64,000 bases of DNA from Aphanothece hegewaldii CCALA 016 (GCF_003007785.1 NZ_PXOH01000005.1:208854-272853), one strand, 5' to 3'. Positions 16,782 to 26,907 are shown, numbered from the stretch's first letter. The notes: generated by a model not told the origin, from the letters alone. Numbers and translations: made by a program.

Positions 16782-17195
16782 ATATTTTAGATACAATAAA
16801 GAATACTAATTCTCAAGAAAACCAATAAATAGAAAATTTTTTATTTTTTTATATTTAATTTTTGTAAAATTTTTGATAATTTTCGCTTTTTTATAGCTAT
16901 TATTATCATGGTTTCAATAAGATAAACTAAAGGTTTCAAGCCTATGATATGAGCTTTCATAATCATAGTTGAAATAATAAGCCAACAATTTAGCTTAATT
17001 ATTAAAAAATAATTAAAAAAATTGGTAATGGCTAAAGTTTAAGCTGGAAAAAATTGTGTTGAAAACAAATTCAATAAATGTTAAGAAAATTGTGATAATT
17101 CTTGACATTTAAATAATTCATAAAATTTTTTTCCCTAACTAATTTGATTTACCTAACTTTCAACAATACATAAGTGAAAAGGACACAAAATAATC
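16782..17195. other. AT-rich divergent intergenic region kdpD / RTX protease
   Basis: 414 bp, strongly AT-rich with A/T runs, between divergent genes. It must hold both promoters. Upstream of the protease ATG, AAAAGGACA lies ~15 nt away as a distant Shine-Dalgarno. No RNA gene or clear repeat seen. Confidence 0.55.
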
Positions 17196-20100
17196 ATGGA
17201 TAGCAAATCAGCCAGCAATATAATTTTAAATGATGCCTTAGCGATGTTAAGTAATGGCATAGAAGACCCAGTATCACTGAGTACAACTGAGCTTAAAAGC
17301 AGTGTTGAGGAAAATTCATCTGATTCTAAATCAGCGTTACTCGTAAAAACCACTAGCGTTGAAATTCCTACATCGACTGCCAAACTAAGTGAAAATACGA
17401 TCTTAAGCAATGGAACAGTAGAGGGAAACCAAGTAGCACTCAGTTTGACGGCACAGGGAAAATTTGACGAAAATCCGCCCAGCCCAAGCTCGTCAGGATC
17501 ACTGAGATCAGAAAGTTTTGGAGTCCCTGTAGGTACAGCGACGACGACAGCCACCTTCGACAATAATATTGATGGTTTGTTAGCTGGGACTCATTGGGCA
17601 TCACCCTCAGTTAGCTTTAGTTTTACTGACAACTTTTACAACGACTACGAGGCAGGTTATCCAAGTGCGGGGGTTCATGGGCCTAGCTTTCAAACCTTAA
17701 ACACCACCCAAAGAAATGTCGCCCGACAATGGTTAACTCAACACTTCTACAATGTTTCCCTGCTCAGTCCTTCTGAACTGACAGGAGCAAGCGATCGAGA
17801 TGCAACGATTCGTATGGCTATGTCAAACGATCCAGGCACAGCATACGCTTATTATCCTAATGGTAGCTCTGTCGTAGGCGGCGACGTATGGTTTAACAAA
17901 ATCGATTATAATAGTCCCGTCATTGGCAACTATGCTTATCACACCTTTGGGCATGAATTCGGACACGCTGTAGGATTAAAACACGGTCAAGAGACAGGTG
18001 GTGTTCGCAATGTTTCCATGAACTCGGATCGTGATTCGATGGAATTTTCCATCATGACTTATCGCTCCTATGTCGGTCATAATCTTACTGCTTTACCCTA
18101 TTACACTAACGAAACCTGGGGATTTGCACAGTCGTTGATGATGTACGACATCAGAGCGATCCAGCAGATGTACGGTGCGTGGTTTGGCTACAATTCCACC
18201 AATACCAATTACACCTTCTCAACTACTACTGGAGAAATGTTCGTTAATGGTGTAGGACAAGGTACACCGGGGGCTAATCGTGTTTTTCGCACCATCTGGG
18301 ATGGCAACGGGATCGATACCTATGATTTCTCCAACTATACCACCAATCTATCGATTAATCTGACACCGGGCGGATGGTCTGATCTCAATGTTGGTGGAAA
18401 TTTCCAACGTGCTATGCTTAATGCGGGTTATGGCGGAATCACTCAATATGCCCGCGCTCATGTGTTTAATGCACTACAGTACAATGGGGATGTGCGATCG
18501 CTCATTGAAAATGCTAACGGTGGTTCTGGCAATGACTCCCTTACTGGCAATAGTGCTAATAACGTTCTGTCTGGCAATGGTGGCAACGATAACATTGATG
18601 GTGGCGATGGCAATGATACCGTTAATGGTGGCGATGGCAATGATACCGTTACTGGTGGTAATGGCGATGACCTGATTTATCTCGGTGCTGGTGACGATTA
18701 TGTTAACACCATTGCATTAGGTAATGATACCTTCTATGGCGGTACTGGCAACGATTACATTTACGGCTCTGCTGGTAATGAATTCTACTACGGTGAAGAT
18801 GGTAATGATACCCTTTTAGGTTATTCGGGTAACGATTATATTGATGGTGGACTAGGGAATGATTTTATCAATGGTGGTGATGGCAACGATTCCGTTACTG
18901 GTGGTGATGGCGATGACCTGATTTATCTCGGTGCGGGCGATGACTACGTTAACACCCTTGCATTAGGTAATGATACTTTCTATGGCGGTACGGGCAACGA
19001 TTTCATTTACGGCTCTTCTGGCAACGAATTCTACTACGGTGAAGATGGTAATGATACCCTAAAAGGTTATTTGGGTAACGATTATCTTGATGGTGGAATT
19101 GGGGATGATTCCCTAGAAGGTGGAACGGGGAACGATACCTATGTTGTTGACAGTGCCTTAGATGTCGTAAATGAAACCTCAACCATAGCCACAGAAATCG
19201 ACACCGTACTATCTTCTATAAGCTATACTCTGGGAGCTAACCTCGAAAATCTGACTTTACTGGGAACCGCCGCAATTAATGGCACAGGAAACACTCTCAA
19301 CAATGTTATTACGGGTAATAGCGCAAATAACACCATTGATGGTGGCGATGGCAATGATACCGTTAGTAGTGGTGATGGCAATGATACCGTTACTGGTGGT
19401 AATGGCGATGACCTGATTTATCTCGGTGCTGGTGACGATTATGTTGACACCGTTGCATTAGGTAATGATACCTTCTATGGTGGTCTAGGCAACGATTACA
19501 TTTACGGCTCTGCTGGCAACGAATTCTACTACGGTGAAGATGGCAATGACACCCTTAAAGGTTATTATGGCGATGATTATCTTGATGGTGGAATTGGTGA
19601 TGATTCTCTAGAAGGTGGATTTGGAAACGATACCTATGTTGTTGACAGTGCTTTAGATGTTGTAGGGGAATACTCAACCATAGCCACAGAAATCGACACC
19701 GTATTATCTTCTATAAGCTATACGCTGGGTGCCAATTTAGAAAAACTGACCCTAACTGGAACAGCATCGATTAACGGCACTGGAAACGCACTCAACAATA
19801 ATATCTCAGGGAATACTTGGAATAACAACCTTCAGGGCGGTGCTGGTATTGATACATTATTTGGTAATAACGGACAAGATACCTTATTAGGTGGTAATGG
19901 TAATGATATCTTATATGGCGGTCTTGGTAATGATATCTTAGTAGGCGGTCTGGGTAATGATAAATTAACCGGTGGTGCTGGTAATGATTTCTTCCGTTTC
20001 TTCTCTCCTGCTGAAGGAATTGATCAGATCAACGATTATGTTGTTATTAATGACACGATTCAAGTTTCTGCGGCAGGTTTTGGCGGAGGATTAGTGGTTG

Positions 20101-20291
20101 GAACACTTCCTGCGGCTCGATTTGTGATTGGTGCAGGCGCAACTAATGCAGTCCAACGCTTTATTTACAATAACCTGAATGGTTTCTTCTATTTTGACCA
20201 AGATGGCTTAGGAGGTGGGGCACAAGTTCAATTAGCCACCCTCAATACTGGGTTAGCGATGACTAATACAGATATTGGTGTCATTGCTTAA
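17196..20291 (+). CDS. Serralysin-like (M10) RTX metalloprotease, secreted by type I system
   Basis: 1031 residues. Residues ~1-115 look like a propeptide. The catalytic domain has the metzincin zinc site [11 protein letters not shown] at ~253-263 and the Met-turn SIMTY at ~286-290. From ~440 to ~960 run glycine-rich RTX nonapeptides (GGxGxDxxx, for example [17 protein letters not shown]) that fold with Ca2+. The C-terminal ~100 residues (from [15 protein letters not shown]) resemble a type I secretion signal region. Function: an extracellular zinc endopeptidase. The repeat region contains a ~165-residue tandem duplication (about 18904-19398 versus 19399-19893). No transporter genes (TolC/HlyB/HlyD) are nearby. 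Confidence 0.92.
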   Translation: MDSKSASNIILNDALAMLSNGIEDPVSLSTTELKSSVEENSSDSKSALLVKTTSVEIPTSTAKLSENTILSNGTVEGNQVALSLTAQGKFDENPPSPSSSGSLRSESFGVPVGTATTTATFDNNIDGLLAGTHWASPSVSFSFTDNFYNDYEAGYPSAGVHGPSFQTLNTTQRNVARQWLTQHFYNVSLLSPSELTGASDRDATIRMAMSNDPGTAYAYYPNGSSVVGGDVWFNKIDYNSPVIGNYAYHTFGHEFGHAVGLKHGQETGGVRNVSMNSDRDSMEFSIMTYRSYVGHNLTALPYYTNETWGFAQSLMMYDIRAIQQMYGAWFGYNSTNTNYTFSTTTGEMFVNGVGQGTPGANRVFRTIWDGNGIDTYDFSNYTTNLSINLTPGGWSDLNVGGNFQRAMLNAGYGGITQYARAHVFNALQYNGDVRSLIENANGGSGNDSLTGNSANNVLSGNGGNDNIDGGDGNDTVNGGDGNDTVTGGNGDDLIYLGAGDDYVNTIALGNDTFYGGTGNDYIYGSAGNEFYYGEDGNDTLLGYSGNDYIDGGLGNDFINGGDGNDSVTGGDGDDLIYLGAGDDYVNTLALGNDTFYGGTGNDFIYGSSGNEFYYGEDGNDTLKGYLGNDYLDGGIGDDSLEGGTGNDTYVVDSALDVVNETSTIATEIDTVLSSISYTLGANLENLTLLGTAAINGTGNTLNNVITGNSANNTIDGGDGNDTVSSGDGNDTVTGGNGDDLIYLGAGDDYVDTVALGNDTFYGGLGNDYIYGSAGNEFYYGEDGNDTLKGYYGDDYLDGGIGDDSLEGGFGNDTYVVDSALDVVGEYSTIATEIDTVLSSISYTLGANLEKLTLTGTASINGTGNALNNNISGNTWNNNLQGGAGIDTLFGNNGQDTLLGGNGNDILYGGLGNDILVGGLGNDKLTGGAGNDFFRFFSPAEGIDQINDYVVINDTIQVSAAGFGGGLVVGTLPAARFVIGAGATNAVQRFIYNNLNGFFYFDQDGLGGGAQVQLATLNTGLAMTNTDIGVIA

Positions 20292-20315
20292 ACATTCTTA
20301 GATTAATAGGTTTTA

Positions 20316-20342
20316 GGGGTTTGGTTTCCAAACCCTATTTTT
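20316..20342 (+). terminator. Intrinsic terminator of the RTX protease gene
   Basis: Stem GGGTTTGG (20317-20324), loop TTT, CCAAACCC (20328-20335), then TATTTTT. It lies 25 bp after the protease stop. One of the GGGTTTGG hairpin family. Confidence 0.8.
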
Positions 20343-20405
20343 GTCTGGATTTGGTTTAAGTTATGTTAATTTAGTAGTACATTTGATTGGTTAAAAGATA
20401 AAAGT

Positions 20406-21098
20406 ATGGTTCAACTACAGCCATCTTCAACACCAGAAATTATTTATCCTGACAGTGACGGACAACCAATGGCGGATAATACTAAACAGTTTCGTTGGAT
20501 TGTTGTCATTAAGGAAAATCTAGAATATTTATTCGCTAATGATCCAGACGTGTTCGTTGCGGGTGATTTGCTTTGGTACCCCATTGAAGGCGATAATAAA
20601 ACTAGGATTGCTCCAGATGCGATGGTTATATTTGGAAGACCAAAAGGCGATCGCGGTTCCTACAAACAATGGCTAGAAGATAACTTAGCTCCACAAGTTG
20701 TGTTTGAAGTTCTTTCACCAGGCAATACTAAAGCCGAGATGAAACGAAAACTATCTTTATACGAGGGTTTTGGTGTAGACGAATACTATGTTTATGATCC
20801 TGATCGAAATCTATTAAAAGGATATTTACGGACAGATAGTTTATTTGAAATCATAGATCCGATCGATCAGTGGGTGAGTCCTCGGCTAAATATTCGCTTT
20901 GAACTTGCAGAACCAGAGCTAAAAATTTATCATCCTAATGGTAATCTTTTTGTAACTCTTACAGAAATTGCCGAGCAGAAAGAACAAGCCGAAGAACGTG
21001 CCGAAATTGCCGAAATACGCGCCGAAGAAGCCGAAGAACGTGCCGCAAGACTCGCAGAACGTTTACGAGCAATGGGCATCGATCCAGATCAAGTTTAA
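20406..21098 (+). CDS. Uma2-family (DUF820) putative endonuclease-fold protein with coiled-coil tail
   Basis: 230 residues. The PD-(D/E)XK-like Uma2 core is seen as RIAPDAMVIFGRPKGD, PQVVFEVLSPGNTKAEMKRKLSLYEGFGVDEYYVYDPD. Residues ~185-225 are an Ala/Glu/Arg coiled coil made of repeats of AEERAEIAE type, a common cyanobacterial Uma2 tail. The biochemical role of these proteins is unknown despite the nuclease-like fold. Its stop is 1 bp from the stop of the convergent kdpC, so the two transcripts must overlap. A second, unrelated Uma2 gene is at 35631-36239. Confidence 0.85.
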   Translation: MVQLQPSSTPEIIYPDSDGQPMADNTKQFRWIVVIKENLEYLFANDPDVFVAGDLLWYPIEGDNKTRIAPDAMVIFGRPKGDRGSYKQWLEDNLAPQVVFEVLSPGNTKAEMKRKLSLYEGFGVDEYYVYDPDRNLLKGYLRTDSLFEIIDPIDQWVSPRLNIRFELAEPELKIYHPNGNLFVTLTEIAEQKEQAEERAEIAEIRAEEAEERAARLAERLRAMGIDPDQV

Positions 21099-21099
21099 T

Positions 21100-21681
21100 C
21101 TAACGTGGCAGTTGATCTAAAGCAATATTAAGTTTTAGAACATTTACCCCAGGTTCACCAAACAGACTCAAGAATTTTTGATCAGTATTTTTCTGAATTA
21201 ATTCTGTGACTTGTTGGGGTGAAATTCCTCTCGCTTGTGCTACTCGTTCGATTTGGGCTTGAGCAGATTCTATACTAATATGGGGATCTAAACCTGATCC
21301 AGAACTATAAACTAAATCGGCTGTTGGTTGAATTCCTTTTTGTTTAAGGGTTGCTGTCGTTTCTTGAATGCGTTTAATAAGATCAGGGTTACTAGGGGCT
21401 AAATTACTTGCACCCGAAACACCCGTCTTTTTGTAATCATCACCCTCGGCATAGTTTACCGCACTAGGACGACTGGTAAAATAGCGATCGGATGTAAAAT
21501 TCTGACCAATAAGTGTAGAACCAATCACTTGATCTTGATCATTTTTAATTAAACTACCATTCGCTTGATACGGAAAAATAGTTTGACCGATAATTAGCAT
21601 AAAAGCAGGATAAATGAGTGCTGTCAGTAGCCAAAAAACGAAGGTAGCACGAATTCCTGTAACGGTTTCTCTGGTAAACAT
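21100..21681 (-). CDS. kdpC: K+-transporting ATPase subunit C
   Basis: 193 residues, normal for KdpC. One N-terminal membrane helix (~12-35), then a periplasmic domain with family motifs QVIGSTLIGQNFTSDRYF, RPSAVNYAEG, SGSGLDPHISIESAQAQIER and VARARG-like AQARGISPQQV. KdpC stabilises the KdpFABC complex and assists K+ delivery. Last gene of kdpA-GNAT-kdpB-kdpF-kdpC, 6 nt downstream of kdpF. No terminator separates it from the convergent Uma2 gene. Confidence 0.94.
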   Translation of the reverse strand: MFTRETVTGIRATFVFWLLTALIYPAFMLIIGQTIFPYQANGSLIKNDQDQVIGSTLIGQNFTSDRYFTSRPSAVNYAEGDDYKKTGVSGASNLAPSNPDLIKRIQETTATLKQKGIQPTADLVYSSGSGLDPHISIESAQAQIERVAQARGISPQQVTELIQKNTDQKFLSLFGEPGVNVLKLNIALDQLPR

Positions 21682-21687
21682 AGTGGT

Positions 21688-21945
21688 TTAAAACTTCTCA
21701 GGTTGGAAAATGACAAAAAAGAGGTAAATTGATAATGCAACGGTCACAAGCCCTAATAAACCCAAAGCATAAGCCGTTTTTTGGGGGATATCCGACCCTG
21801 TAGCCGCATAGATGGCAGGAGCGAAAATCAGGTTAGAAACTAAACCAAAAAAGAGTAATAAAGATAAAGGATGTCGGGTTTTAAGATGATGAAGCAGATC
21901 TAACAACAGTTCTAGTTTTTCCGAATTTGGCGAAGATTGTTTCAT
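21688..21945 (-). CDS. kdpF: KdpF-like small subunit with N-terminal extension (cyanobacterial KdpG type)
   Basis: 85 residues, longer than the ~29-residue E. coli KdpF. The C-terminal ~28 residues (LLGLVTVALSIYLFFVIFQP then EKF) match KdpF, whose end is typically LLRPEKF. The N-terminal part has one extra hydrophobic segment (~28-48) and a charged start. Cyanobacterial kdp operons carry a comparable small gene between kdpB and kdpC (called kdpG in Anabaena). It probably binds and stabilises KdpA-KdpB-KdpC in the membrane. Lies 6 nt upstream of kdpC. Confidence 0.8.
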   Translation of the reverse strand: MKQSSPNSEKLELLLDLLHHLKTRHPLSLLLFFGLVSNLIFAPAIYAATGSDIPQKTAYALGLLGLVTVALSIYLFFVIFQPEKF

Positions 21946-21961
21946 ATTTTTCCTTAACTAA

Positions 21962-22006
21962 CTGATGACTGATGACTGATGACTGTTTACTGATGACTGT
22001 TAACTG
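21962..22006. repeat. Heptanucleotide tandem repeat (STRR-like) between kdpB and kdpF
   Basis: Successive ACTGATG/TGATGAC heptamers, three perfect copies at 21962-21984, then variants (ACTGTTT, ACTGATG, ACTGTTA) up to about 22006. Short tandem heptanucleotide repeats of this kind are a recognised cyanobacterial repeat class. It fills the only gap inside the kdp operon. Confidence 0.75.
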
Positions 22007-22009
22007 TAA

Positions 22010-24070
22010 CTACGCCCAACCAATACCAGTAATAATGAAATCAATGATTTTGATGCCGATAAACGGTGCAATAATTCCACCCAAACCGTAGAGCAAGATA
22101 TTTCGGACTAATAATTGATTAGCTGATAAAGGACGAAATTCAACCCCTTTAAGAGCAAGTGGAATTAAAGCAGGAATAATCAGCGCGTTATATATTAAAG
22201 CGGATAGAATAGCCGACTGAGAACTGGTTAACGCCATAATATTGAGTTTTCCAATTCCGACACTAGCAAACATGGCGGGAATAATCGCAAAATATTTCGC
22301 AATATCATTCGCTAGAGAGAAAGTGGTTAAAGCACCGCGAGTAATCAATAATTGTTTTCCAATTGTGACTAAATCGATTAATTTCGTCGGATCTGAATCC
22401 AAATCGACCATATTTGCCGCTTCTTTGGCCGCTTGTGTTCCAGAGTTCATCGCTACACCAACGTTAGCTTGTGCGAGTGCGGGTGCATCATTGGTACCAT
22501 CTCCAGTCATAGCGACTAGCTTACCCTGTTGTTGTTCTTGTTGGATGACTGCGATTTTGTCTTCGGGCGTAGCTTCGGCAATAAAATCATCGACACCTGC
22601 TTCTTGGGCAATAACTGAGGCTGTAATACGGTTATCTCCCGTTAGCATGACGCTTTTAACTCCCATACGCCGTAGCTGCTCAAAGCGTTCTCGAATACCT
22701 GGTTTAATAATATCTTTTAGATAAATGACACCGTAGATATCGTTATTTAAAGCAACTGCTAAAGGTGTGCCACCCAAACGGGATACTTTTCCATATGCTT
22801 CGTCTAAGTCTACGGGAACTTGTCCACCACGAGAACGAACAAATCCTTTAATTGCTTCGACTGCACCTTTACGGTATTCTACGCCATTGGGTAAATCGGT
22901 TCCACTCATCCGAGTTCTTGCTGAAAAATCGATCCCTTCCGCTTGAGTTTGATCAAAGTCAATATTTGCACCCAAAGTAGACGCAAGTTTAACAATAGAT
23001 TTTCCTTCGGGTGTGGTATCAAAGACGCTTGCTGCTAAGGCTGCTTTGGCTACGTCTTGGGTAGAATGTCCATTAACGGGGAGAAATTCTTCTGCAAGAC
23101 GGTTTCCGAGGGTAATGGTTCCTGTTTTATCTAATACAAGTGTATTGATATCGCCACACGCTTCGACGGCACGACCTGATGTAGCCACTACATTAAATTG
23201 TGCCACACGATCCATACCTGCAATACCGATCGCACTCAATAAACCGCCGATAGTTGTCGGGATAAGTGCCACCAAGAGAGAAATTAGAGTAACGACACCG
23301 ACTGGACTTTTAATAAAATTCGCATAAAAGGGCAGTGTAGCAACAACAATTAAGAAAACTTGGGTTAAAACCGCGAGTAATACTGTTAAAGCTATCTCGT
23401 TTGGGGTTTTACTTCGTGATGCACCTTCTACAAGGGCAATCATGCGATCAATAAATCCTTTCCCCGGATCTGATGTAACTCGGATAATTAATTCATCAGA
23501 GATAATTTTAGTTCCTCCTGTGACGGAACTTGCCATATCTGAACCTGGTTCTTTGAGTACAGGTGCAGACTCTCCCGTAATAGCAGACTCATCTACTGAT
23601 GCTACTCCAGATATAACTTCACCATCAGCCGGAATTAATTCACCTGCAACGACTTTGACTTTATCTCCTTTGTGGAGTTGTGTAGAATTAATGTTTTCAA
23701 TCGTACCGTTATCTAATACCCGTTTTGCGATCGTATCTGATTTTGTCGCCCTCAATGAGTCTGCTTGTGCTTTTCCTCTTCCTTCTGCTACTGCTTCGGC
23801 AAAGTTAGCAAATAAAACGGTTAAAAATAAAATTAGTGTAACTAAACCGTTAAAAAAGCGTTGGTTTCCCCCAGATACCGTCCCAAATAAAGCGGGATCT
23901 AAGGTTAAGAGTGCTGTAATAATCGTACCAACCCAAACTAAAAACATGACAGGATTTTTAATCATGATTTTAGGATTTAGCTTGACAAATGCTTGCTTTA
24001 GTGCATTCTGATAAAGTTGGTTTTGACTGGCTCGTTTTTTTTGTTGCCGTTTGGCTAGTCTGTTACTCAT
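22010..24070 (-). CDS. kdpB: K+-transporting P-type ATPase subunit B
   Basis: 686 residues, standard KdpB length. P-type ATPase hallmarks: phosphorylation site [13 protein letters not shown] (~residue 315), actuator loop [22 protein letters not shown] and [21 protein letters not shown], plus the KdpB-type membrane segments. It hydrolyses ATP to drive high-affinity K+ uptake through KdpA. The first ~40 residues are Lys/Gln-rich and longer than in E. coli. Its start is 2 nt after the end of the intervening acetyltransferase gene, so translation is likely coupled to it. Confidence 0.96.
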   Translation of the reverse strand: MSNRLAKRQQKKRASQNQLYQNALKQAFVKLNPKIMIKNPVMFLVWVGTIITALLTLDPALFGTVSGGNQRFFNGLVTLILFLTVLFANFAEAVAEGRGKAQADSLRATKSDTIAKRVLDNGTIENINSTQLHKGDKVKVVAGELIPADGEVISGVASVDESAITGESAPVLKEPGSDMASSVTGGTKIISDELIIRVTSDPGKGFIDRMIALVEGASRSKTPNEIALTVLLAVLTQVFLIVVATLPFYANFIKSPVGVVTLISLLVALIPTTIGGLLSAIGIAGMDRVAQFNVVATSGRAVEACGDINTLVLDKTGTITLGNRLAEEFLPVNGHSTQDVAKAALAASVFDTTPEGKSIVKLASTLGANIDFDQTQAEGIDFSARTRMSGTDLPNGVEYRKGAVEAIKGFVRSRGGQVPVDLDEAYGKVSRLGGTPLAVALNNDIYGVIYLKDIIKPGIRERFEQLRRMGVKSVMLTGDNRITASVIAQEAGVDDFIAEATPEDKIAVIQQEQQQGKLVAMTGDGTNDAPALAQANVGVAMNSGTQAAKEAANMVDLDSDPTKLIDLVTIGKQLLITRGALTTFSLANDIAKYFAIIPAMFASVGIGKLNIMALTSSQSAILSALIYNALIIPALIPLALKGVEFRPLSANQLLVRNILLYGLGGIIAPFIGIKIIDFIITGIGWA

Positions 24071-24072
24071 TG

Positions 24073-24600
24073 TTAATCTTCTTGGTTAATATTAGGATGA
24101 CCAGACGCGCTATAGCTCGTCTCTACTGGTGTTATCTGATGTAATTTTTTTTCCATGCGGTAGTTAATAAACGTTTCACCGCGACGACTGACTTGTTGTT
24201 CTTCGAGTACACTAAAACCCATACTTTGAAAAAAGGGTTTAGCGGTAATACTCGCTTCAGTGAACAAACTCTTTAAACCCAGTTCTAAGGCTTTTTTCTC
24301 AATAGCTTGATAAATCTTGCGCCCGACTCCACAACGCTGATAATTTTTATGGCAGTAGAAACAATCAATATGTCCGTTTAGTTCTAATTCACCAAAACCG
24401 ATAATCATTCCATCATAGTCAGCGACATAGACATATCTGCTTAAACAGACTTCTACCCAATTTCTGAAATCAAAGTTATTGGGGGCCCATGCTTGAACCT
24501 GACTCAGGGAATAATCACGGATATTAATTTCGTGTACCGTATCATGGAATAACTGGGCGATTTTAGCCGCATCTTGGGGACGAAATAAACGAATCTTCAT
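24073..24600 (-). CDS. GNAT-family N-acetyltransferase inserted between kdpA and kdpB
   Basis: 175 residues. GNAT fold: N-terminal [20 protein letters not shown], a strand [20 protein letters not shown], the acetyl-CoA pyrophosphate loop [18 protein letters not shown] (R/Q-x-x-G-x-G/A type), and [16 protein letters not shown]. It is 3 nt after the kdpA stop and 2 nt before the kdpB start, in the same direction, so it must be part of the operon. GNAT enzymes acetylate amines on small molecules or proteins; the substrate is unknown. The usual kdp operon has no gene here, so regulation of the pump by acetylation or simple gene hitch-hiking are both open. Confidence 0.87.
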   Translation of the reverse strand: MKIRLFRPQDAAKIAQLFHDTVHEINIRDYSLSQVQAWAPNNFDFRNWVEVCLSRYVYVADYDGMIIGFGELELNGHIDCFYCHKNYQRCGVGRKIYQAIEKKALELGLKSLFTEASITAKPFFQSMGFSVLEEQQVSRRGETFINYRMEKKLHQITPVETSYSASGHPNINQED

Positions 24601-24603
24601 GGG

Positions 24604-26289
24604 TTAACTTCCTCCGTAAATTTGAAATCCTTCTGCAATAGGCCCCAACGCAAGAACAGGGAAAAAGGTTAACGCCCCTAGAACTAATAAAACTCCTGCG
24701 GTGACTGCGGTAAATAAAACGGTATCGGTGCGAAGTGTTCCAGATGTTTCGGGTACAAGGGGTTTTTGTGCCATACCGTCGGCGAGTAATAATAAAGCAA
24801 TGATGGGAATAAATCGCCCGATAAGTAAACTAAAAATCGTACTCAAGTTCCACCACCAAGTATTATCCCCCAAACCTTCAAACCCAGAACCGTTATTTGC
24901 TGCGGCTGAGGTATATTCGTATACCACCTGTGAAAGTCCATGAAAACCAGGGTTACTAATACCTGAGAGTGTTTCGGGAAATGCTAAAGTAATCGCACTG
25001 GGTATTAAAATAGCGATCGGATGAGTTAATAAAACCACACTAGCAAAGATAATCTCTCGTTTCTCGATTTTGCGTCCAAAGATTTCGGGAGTTCTGCCCA
25101 CCATTAACCCTGTAGCAAAGATCGATAAAATTAGGTATACGAATAGATAAGCTGTACCTGTTCCTTGCCCACCCCAAATAACTTGAAGAAACATATTAAA
25201 CAGGGTTGCAAAGCCACCAGCAGGCATTAGAGAGTCGTGCATCCCGTTTACTGCACCGCACATCGTCGCTGTCGTTGTAACTGCCCAGAGTGCTGTCTGC
25301 GCCCAACCAAAGCGTATTTCTTTTCCTTCTAGATTGGGTTGATTTGCGCTAATAATCTGATTAACTTGCGGATTTCCGTTATATTCCCCCACTGCTGTAA
25401 TTAAAATCAACGCGGCAAAGATAATGAATACCATCCAAAATAGTAACCATCCTTGCTTTTTATTTCCTGCAATCACACCATAGGTATAAATCAACGATGT
25501 GGGAATTGTAACCATTGCTACGGTTTCAAGTAGATTGGTAAAAGCATTGGGATTTTCATAAGGATGGGCTGAGTTAATCCCAAAGAAACCGCCCCCATTT
25601 TCTCCTAATTGTTTAATGATCTCAAAATGTGCGACCGGTCCTCTTGCAATAGTTTGGGTTGTTCCTTCTAAGGTGGTAAGATTTACTACACCGCCCAATG
25701 TCTCTGGAATACCTAGAATCAGTAGTAATATTCCACCAACTAGGGAAATGGGTAATAATATTCGAGTAATGGATAAAGTGAGATCAACATAAAAGTTACC
25801 GATGGGTTTTCCAGTAATACCTCGAATAAATGCTATTCCAACTGCTAACCCTGTAGCTGCTGAAGTAAACATTAGATATCCCAAAGCTAAAACCTGTGTT
25901 GCGTAAGAAAAAGTCGTTTCACCAGAGTAATGCTGTTGGTTCGTATTCGTGATAAATGAAATCGTTGTATGTAATGCTAGATCCCATCTTGGCGCAGTCA
26001 TTTCGGTGGGATTTAATGGTAAAATTCCCTGAAACATGATAATAGCAAAAACCAAGACTGACATTGCAAGATTACTTAACAAAACACTTCTTGCATATTG
26101 CCATCCTGTCATATTTCGGTCTGGCCGAATCCCCATTCCTCGATAAATTAGTGATTCTATTGGTCGAAAAATCGGATCAAGAAAAGTTTTTTTCTGAAGA
26201 AATACTTGAGCCATATACTGCCCTAAAAACGGGACAATTACTACAATAATTAGTAGTGTGAGTGCAATTTGTAAGATTCCTGATAACAT
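24604..26289 (-). CDS. kdpA: K+-transporting ATPase subunit A
   Basis: 561 residues, about ten membrane helices, the K+ channel-like subunit of KdpFABC. Pore-region motifs typical of the family: [46 protein letters not shown] and [18 protein letters not shown]. First structural gene of the operon; the ATG at 26289 has no strong Shine-Dalgarno. A c-di-AMP riboswitch lies 467 nt upstream on the same strand with a MITE-like repeat between them. Confidence 0.96.
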   Translation of the reverse strand: MLSGILQIALTLLIIVVIVPFLGQYMAQVFLQKKTFLDPIFRPIESLIYRGMGIRPDRNMTGWQYARSVLLSNLAMSVLVFAIIMFQGILPLNPTEMTAPRWDLALHTTISFITNTNQQHYSGETTFSYATQVLALGYLMFTSAATGLAVGIAFIRGITGKPIGNFYVDLTLSITRILLPISLVGGILLLILGIPETLGGVVNLTTLEGTTQTIARGPVAHFEIIKQLGENGGGFFGINSAHPYENPNAFTNLLETVAMVTIPTSLIYTYGVIAGNKKQGWLLFWMVFIIFAALILITAVGEYNGNPQVNQIISANQPNLEGKEIRFGWAQTALWAVTTTATMCGAVNGMHDSLMPAGGFATLFNMFLQVIWGGQGTGTAYLFVYLILSIFATGLMVGRTPEIFGRKIEKREIIFASVVLLTHPIAILIPSAITLAFPETLSGISNPGFHGLSQVVYEYTSAAANNGSGFEGLGDNTWWWNLSTIFSLLIGRFIPIIALLLLADGMAQKPLVPETSGTLRTDTVLFTAVTAGVLLVLGALTFFPVLALGPIAEGFQIYGGS

Positions 26290-26756
26290 TTTCGGTGGTT
26301 TGTAAAAAAAAAGTTTATGGAAAATACACCAGTGAATAAATTCACTGTCTTATAGCCAAAGTAATATACACCAGTAAATAAATTCACTGTCTTATAGCCA
26401 AAGTCCATTAAAATGGACTATAAATCTTACATAAAGTCGGTTTTAACCGACTTAAGCTTTGAGACAGAGAATTTATTCTCTGGCTATATATAAACTGTGC
26501 TAATGCAACTATGAACAATTGCATTAACTGAATATTCGTCAAAAAAATAAAGAGCAAGAATATCTCAAGGAGATGTAACTCTTATGGAAATCCCTACTCT
26601 GAACTGATATAAATATGATTTAGATAACTGGGGTCAATACTATCAACGTCCATTTTTTTTGCGCTCACTCGATCGCAAATATAAATAATATAGTTTTAGA
26701 GCAGTGTTGCTCAAGAAAACTGAATGAGGAATAACTTTTAATAAAATTGCCTCTTC
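26290..26756 (-). other. Long 5' leader between riboswitch and kdpA
   Basis: No supported gene. It holds the MITE-like hairpin repeat (26324-26488) and an AT-rich stretch. A hairpin TTTGCG/CGCAAA (about 26661-26684) is followed on the minus strand by A, not T, so it is not a classical terminator. A 19-codon minus-strand frame at 26594-26653 is too weak to call. Confidence 0.5.
26324..26488. repeat. MITE-like multi-hairpin repeat, copy 1 (kdp leader)
   Basis: Left part: two 39-bp direct copies (26324-26362 and 26366-26404, one mismatch), each containing the palindrome AGTGAATAAATTCACT. Then AGTCCATT/AATGGACT (26402-26419), AAGTCGGTT/AACCGACTT (26434-26453) and CAGAGAAT/ATTCTCTG (26465-26482). 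The left 39-mer is the inverse of the right end with paired substitutions that keep each hairpin intact, giving ~40-bp terminal inverted repeats. The right 49 bp recur with two changes at 57049-57097. No transposase inside: consistent with a non-autonomous element. Confidence 0.7.
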
Positions 26757-26881
26757 AATCTTCTCTCAATGCTGACGAGGTTAGCTGCCGGGCTAGGACT
26801 GAGAGATGTCCTTTCTTACTTGTTGCCGTAAAAATAAGCCCCTAGATTTGGTTCCCCCGCTCTCCCTGATGTAGAGAGATT
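26757..26881 (-). promoter_or_regulatory. c-di-AMP riboswitch (ydaO/yuaA type) upstream of kdpA
   Basis: Read on the minus strand, the RNA carries the ydaO signatures in order: GAGCGGGGGAACC, a GGGGC block, a variable arm, AGUCCUAGCCCGGCAGCUAA and CCUCGUCAGC. The ends pair (AATCTTCTCT at 26757-26766 with AGAGAGATT at 26873-26881) as helix P1. Riboswitches of this class bind cyclic di-AMP and usually turn off K+ uptake or osmolyte genes, so control of the Kdp pump fits. No clear intrinsic terminator follows, so the expression platform is unresolved. Recognition rests on remembered consensus; covariance-model scoring would settle it. Confidence 0.85.
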
Positions 26882-26907
26882 AAGCTTTCTTACTCTATTG
26901 ATTATCT

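Noticed and set aside
17153..17563. 136-codon minus-strand frame at the start of the RTX protease gene
   Set aside because: Ser/Leu/Val-rich shadow of the propeptide-coding strand; the plus-strand protease is unambiguous.
18500..19950. Repetitive DNA that could be mistaken for a tandem-repeat locus or CRISPR-like array
   Set aside because: The periodicity is that of glycine-rich RTX codons in a coding frame, with no constant repeat-spacer pattern.
22242..24011. Long plus-strand frames (up to ~189 codons) antisense to kdpB
   Set aside because: They mirror the codons of a well-conserved P-type ATPase and have no family motif; shadow frames.
26594..26653. 19-codon minus-strand frame in the kdp leader
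   Set aside because: Starts with ATG but no Shine-Dalgarno and no similarity; length expected by chance.
26661..26684. TTTGCG/CGCAAA hairpin as the riboswitch terminator
   Set aside because: On the minus strand it is followed by A residues, not U, so it is not an intrinsic terminator in the kdp direction.
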